Origin: an uncultured Treponema sp.
GTDB taxonomy: Bacteria > Spirochaetota > Spirochaetia > Treponematales > Treponemataceae
DNA length: 6,817 bases
Direction of reading: 5' to 3'
NCBI GenBank assembly: GCA_905236315.1
Contig: CAJOPO010000537.1
Span: 1 to 6,817, forward strand
Shown: positions 5,687-6,817 of the stretch, piece by piece
Layout: every line of letters begins with the position of its first letter
Position numbering within the stretch: the first letter of the stretch is position 1
The notes under the pieces: generated by a model
The model's input: the letters and a program-made list of their open reading frames with translations, nothing else
Told to the model about the DNA's origin: nothing
Database searches by the model: none
Translations under genes and position numbers: made by a program

Positions 5687-6676
5687 TTACATAGAAAACT
5701 TTTCAACAAAGGCTTCTGTTTCTTCCAAAGTTGGAAGAGCTGGTATAGCACCCCTTTTTGTAACACACAAGGACGCTACCGCATTTGCAAAAGAAATATC
5801 TTTTTCGATTTGCTCCTTTGTAAAGGATAAAGGTGCTTCCCTACGAGTTAGGCGATATAATAAGCCTCCGTTAAAACTATCACCCGCCCCTGTAGTATCT
5901 ACAACTTTTACATCTGGAACTCCAAGTATTCCTGAACAAGCAGGTGATTTTCCATCTTTTGGGCATGCGGCATAGTAAACACCTTTAGAGCCTAATGTAA
6001 CAAGAACCAAAGATGGTCCTAAAGCCAATATTTCTTGAACACCATCTTGATAAGAAATATCTTTACCAAAAAGCAAGGCAAGTTCTTCATCAGACACTTT
6101 TACGCTATCTGCTAGAGGTAGTAAACTTTTCATAAGTGGGATAGCATCTTCTCTTCCGTGCCAAAGGTTTGCTCTATAATTTGGGTCATAAGAAATAAGG
6201 CTACCTGCCTTTTTTGCAATATCTATAGCAGCCAATGTAGCACTTTTTGCAGGCTCGTCAGTGAGCGATAAGGAACCTATATGCAAAAAACATGTATTCT
6301 GTAACATATCTATATCTAAATCAGAAGGTGTAAGTTGTGTATCAGCACCAGGATTTCTACAAAAACTAAAACTTCTCTCACCTTTTGCATTTAAACTAAC
6401 AAAGGCAAGCGTTGTATGCTGGCTATCTGTATAACGCATACCACTTGTATCTACATTTATTGCTTTTAAGACATTACGAACATCTTCGCCAAAAGAATCT
6501 CGACCTGTCATTCCAATAAAGGCTCCCTTGCCTCCTAATTTTGCAACTGCGGAAACACAATTTGCAGGAGCACCACCTGGATTTTCCTCATAGATATTTT
6601 TTCCATCTGTATTTTTACCTGCAAAAGTAAAATCTATAAGTATTTCTCCCAAAGCAACAACATCATATTTTTTCAT
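5687..6676 (-). CDS. PfkB-family sugar kinase, probable fructokinase
   Basis: PfkB (ribokinase-type) kinases transfer phosphate from ATP to a sugar hydroxyl. The opening YDVVALGEILIDFT and the layout resemble ScrK-type fructokinases, giving fructose 6-phosphate for glycolysis. The 329-residue length is slightly above the usual 300-320. Motifs, numbered from the chosen start: GGAPAN (34-39, substrate side), YDPNYRANLW (163-172), KVSDEE (193-198), TLGSKG (227-232), DTTGAGD (260-266, anion hole with catalytic-base Asp266) and GAIPALP (309-315). ATG at 6676 is chosen because GGAGG lies six bases ahead; a TTG seven codons upstream (6697) would place that site inside the gene. No transporter, sucrose hydrolase or regulator is in view, so the substrate is inferred. 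Other PfkB substrates (tagatose, deoxy-ketogluconate, ribose) are less likely. It appears monocistronic, with its own terminator downstream. Its promoter should lie in 6677-6737, but I see only weak boxes there. Confidence 0.92.
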   Translation of the reverse strand: MKKYDVVALGEILIDFTFAGKNTDGKNIYEENPGGAPANCVSAVAKLGGKGAFIGMTGRDSFGEDVRNVLKAINVDTSGMRYTDSQHTTLAFVSLNAKGERSFSFCRNPGADTQLTPSDLDIDMLQNTCFLHIGSLSLTDEPAKSATLAAIDIAKKAGSLISYDPNYRANLWHGREDAIPLMKSLLPLADSVKVSDEELALLFGKDISYQDGVQEILALGPSLVLVTLGSKGVYYAACPKDGKSPACSGILGVPDVKVVDTTGAGDSFNGGLLYRLTRREAPLSFTKEQIEKDISFANAVASLCVTKRGAIPALPTLEETEAFVEKFSM

Positions 6677-6682
6677 ATTAAA

Positions 6683-6687
6683 CCTCC
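6683..6687 (-). promoter_or_regulatory. Ribosome-binding site deciding the PfkB gene start
   Basis: GGAGG on the minus strand lies six bases before the ATG at 6676 and argues against the upstream in-frame TTG at 6697. Confidence 0.85.
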
Positions 6688-6737
6688 ATAAATGCAAGAA
6701 ATTTTAATAAGTTAGGAAAGCACTAATAGCACTTAAG

Positions 6738-6780
6738 GGAACCTCGAAAAACTCCCTTTCAGAAAGTTTTTCGAGGTTCC
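6738..6780. repeat. Perfect 16-base inverted repeat (long hairpin)
   Basis: GGAACCTCGAAAAACT (6738-6753) is matched perfectly by AGTTTTTCGAGGTTCC (6765-6780) around an 11-base loop. Neither strand has a T-run after the stem, so a classic terminator is unlikely. It sits about 60 bases upstream of the PfkB start. It could be a REP-like dispersed element, an end of a small mobile element, or a structured RNA of a gene to the right. Confidence 0.65.
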
Positions 6781-6786
6781 TGCGAG

Positions 6787-6817
6787 TTGTAAGTCGCTAT
6801 AATAGCGCGACTTACAA
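6787..6817. repeat. Second adjacent inverted repeat, ending at the window edge
   Basis: TTGTAAGTCG (6787-6796) pairs with CGACTTACAA (6808-6817), and the stem continues as CTA (6797-6799) with TAG (6803-6805) if two bases bulge out on the right arm. It lies six bases after the 6738-6780 hairpin. The TATAAT at 6798-6803 falls in the loop and has no evident -35, so I do not call it a promoter. Confidence 0.55.

Noticed and set aside
6719..6733. Direct repeat AGCACT-AAT-AGCACT upstream of the PfkB gene as an operator
   Set aside because: Six-base repeats at this distance are too short to separate from chance, and no matching site or regulator gene is in view.

Overview
This AT-rich window looks like chromosomal DNA of a host-associated spirochaete, most likely a Treponema-like organism. 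The clues are the base composition, a secreted and probably outer-membrane protein (so a double-membrane cell), and the general character of the housekeeping proteins. No rRNA or tRNA gene is visible, so this placement is an inference. I see no CRISPR array, transposase, integrase, phage gene or tRNA.

Layout from left to right. Positions 1-177 are non-coding: a palindromic dispersed-type repeat (1-52) and a rho-independent terminator (103-137) that serves something to the left. A plus-strand gene (178-1323) encodes a secreted protein, probably an outer-membrane beta-barrel of unknown function. It meets tail to tail, with a 4-base overlap of stop codons, a minus-strand pair: an RsuA-type pseudouridine synthase (3043-3813), then formate-tetrahydrofolate ligase fhs (1320-2999). 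The 154-base divergent region 3814-3967 carries back-to-back promoters. The plus-strand promoter drives a 554-residue signalling protein (3968-5632) with a Cys-rich PAS-like sensor, a degenerate GGDEF domain (AADNF) and an intact EAL domain, so probably a c-di-GMP phosphodiesterase. It converges on a minus-strand PfkB-family fructokinase-like gene (5687-6676), whose terminator hairpin sits in the 54-base gap. The last 80 bases (6738-6817) are two adjacent long inverted repeats without coding content.

The genes do not form one pathway. They cover one-carbon metabolism (fhs), rRNA modification (rsuA-like), second-messenger turnover (EAL protein) and sugar phosphorylation (PfkB).

The most unusual area is the divergent promoter region. 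Both -10 boxes are perfect TATAAT, and each lies exactly six bases before an ATG, which would give leaderless transcripts. On the plus side that ATG opens an 11-codon frame, MCCLNNFCLVC, with four cysteines. Its stop codon overlaps the Shine-Dalgarno of the EAL gene, whose own N-terminus has a C-x9-C-x2-C cluster. This suggests a cysteine- or redox-linked leader controlling c-di-GMP breakdown. It is a hypothesis built on sequence pattern alone.
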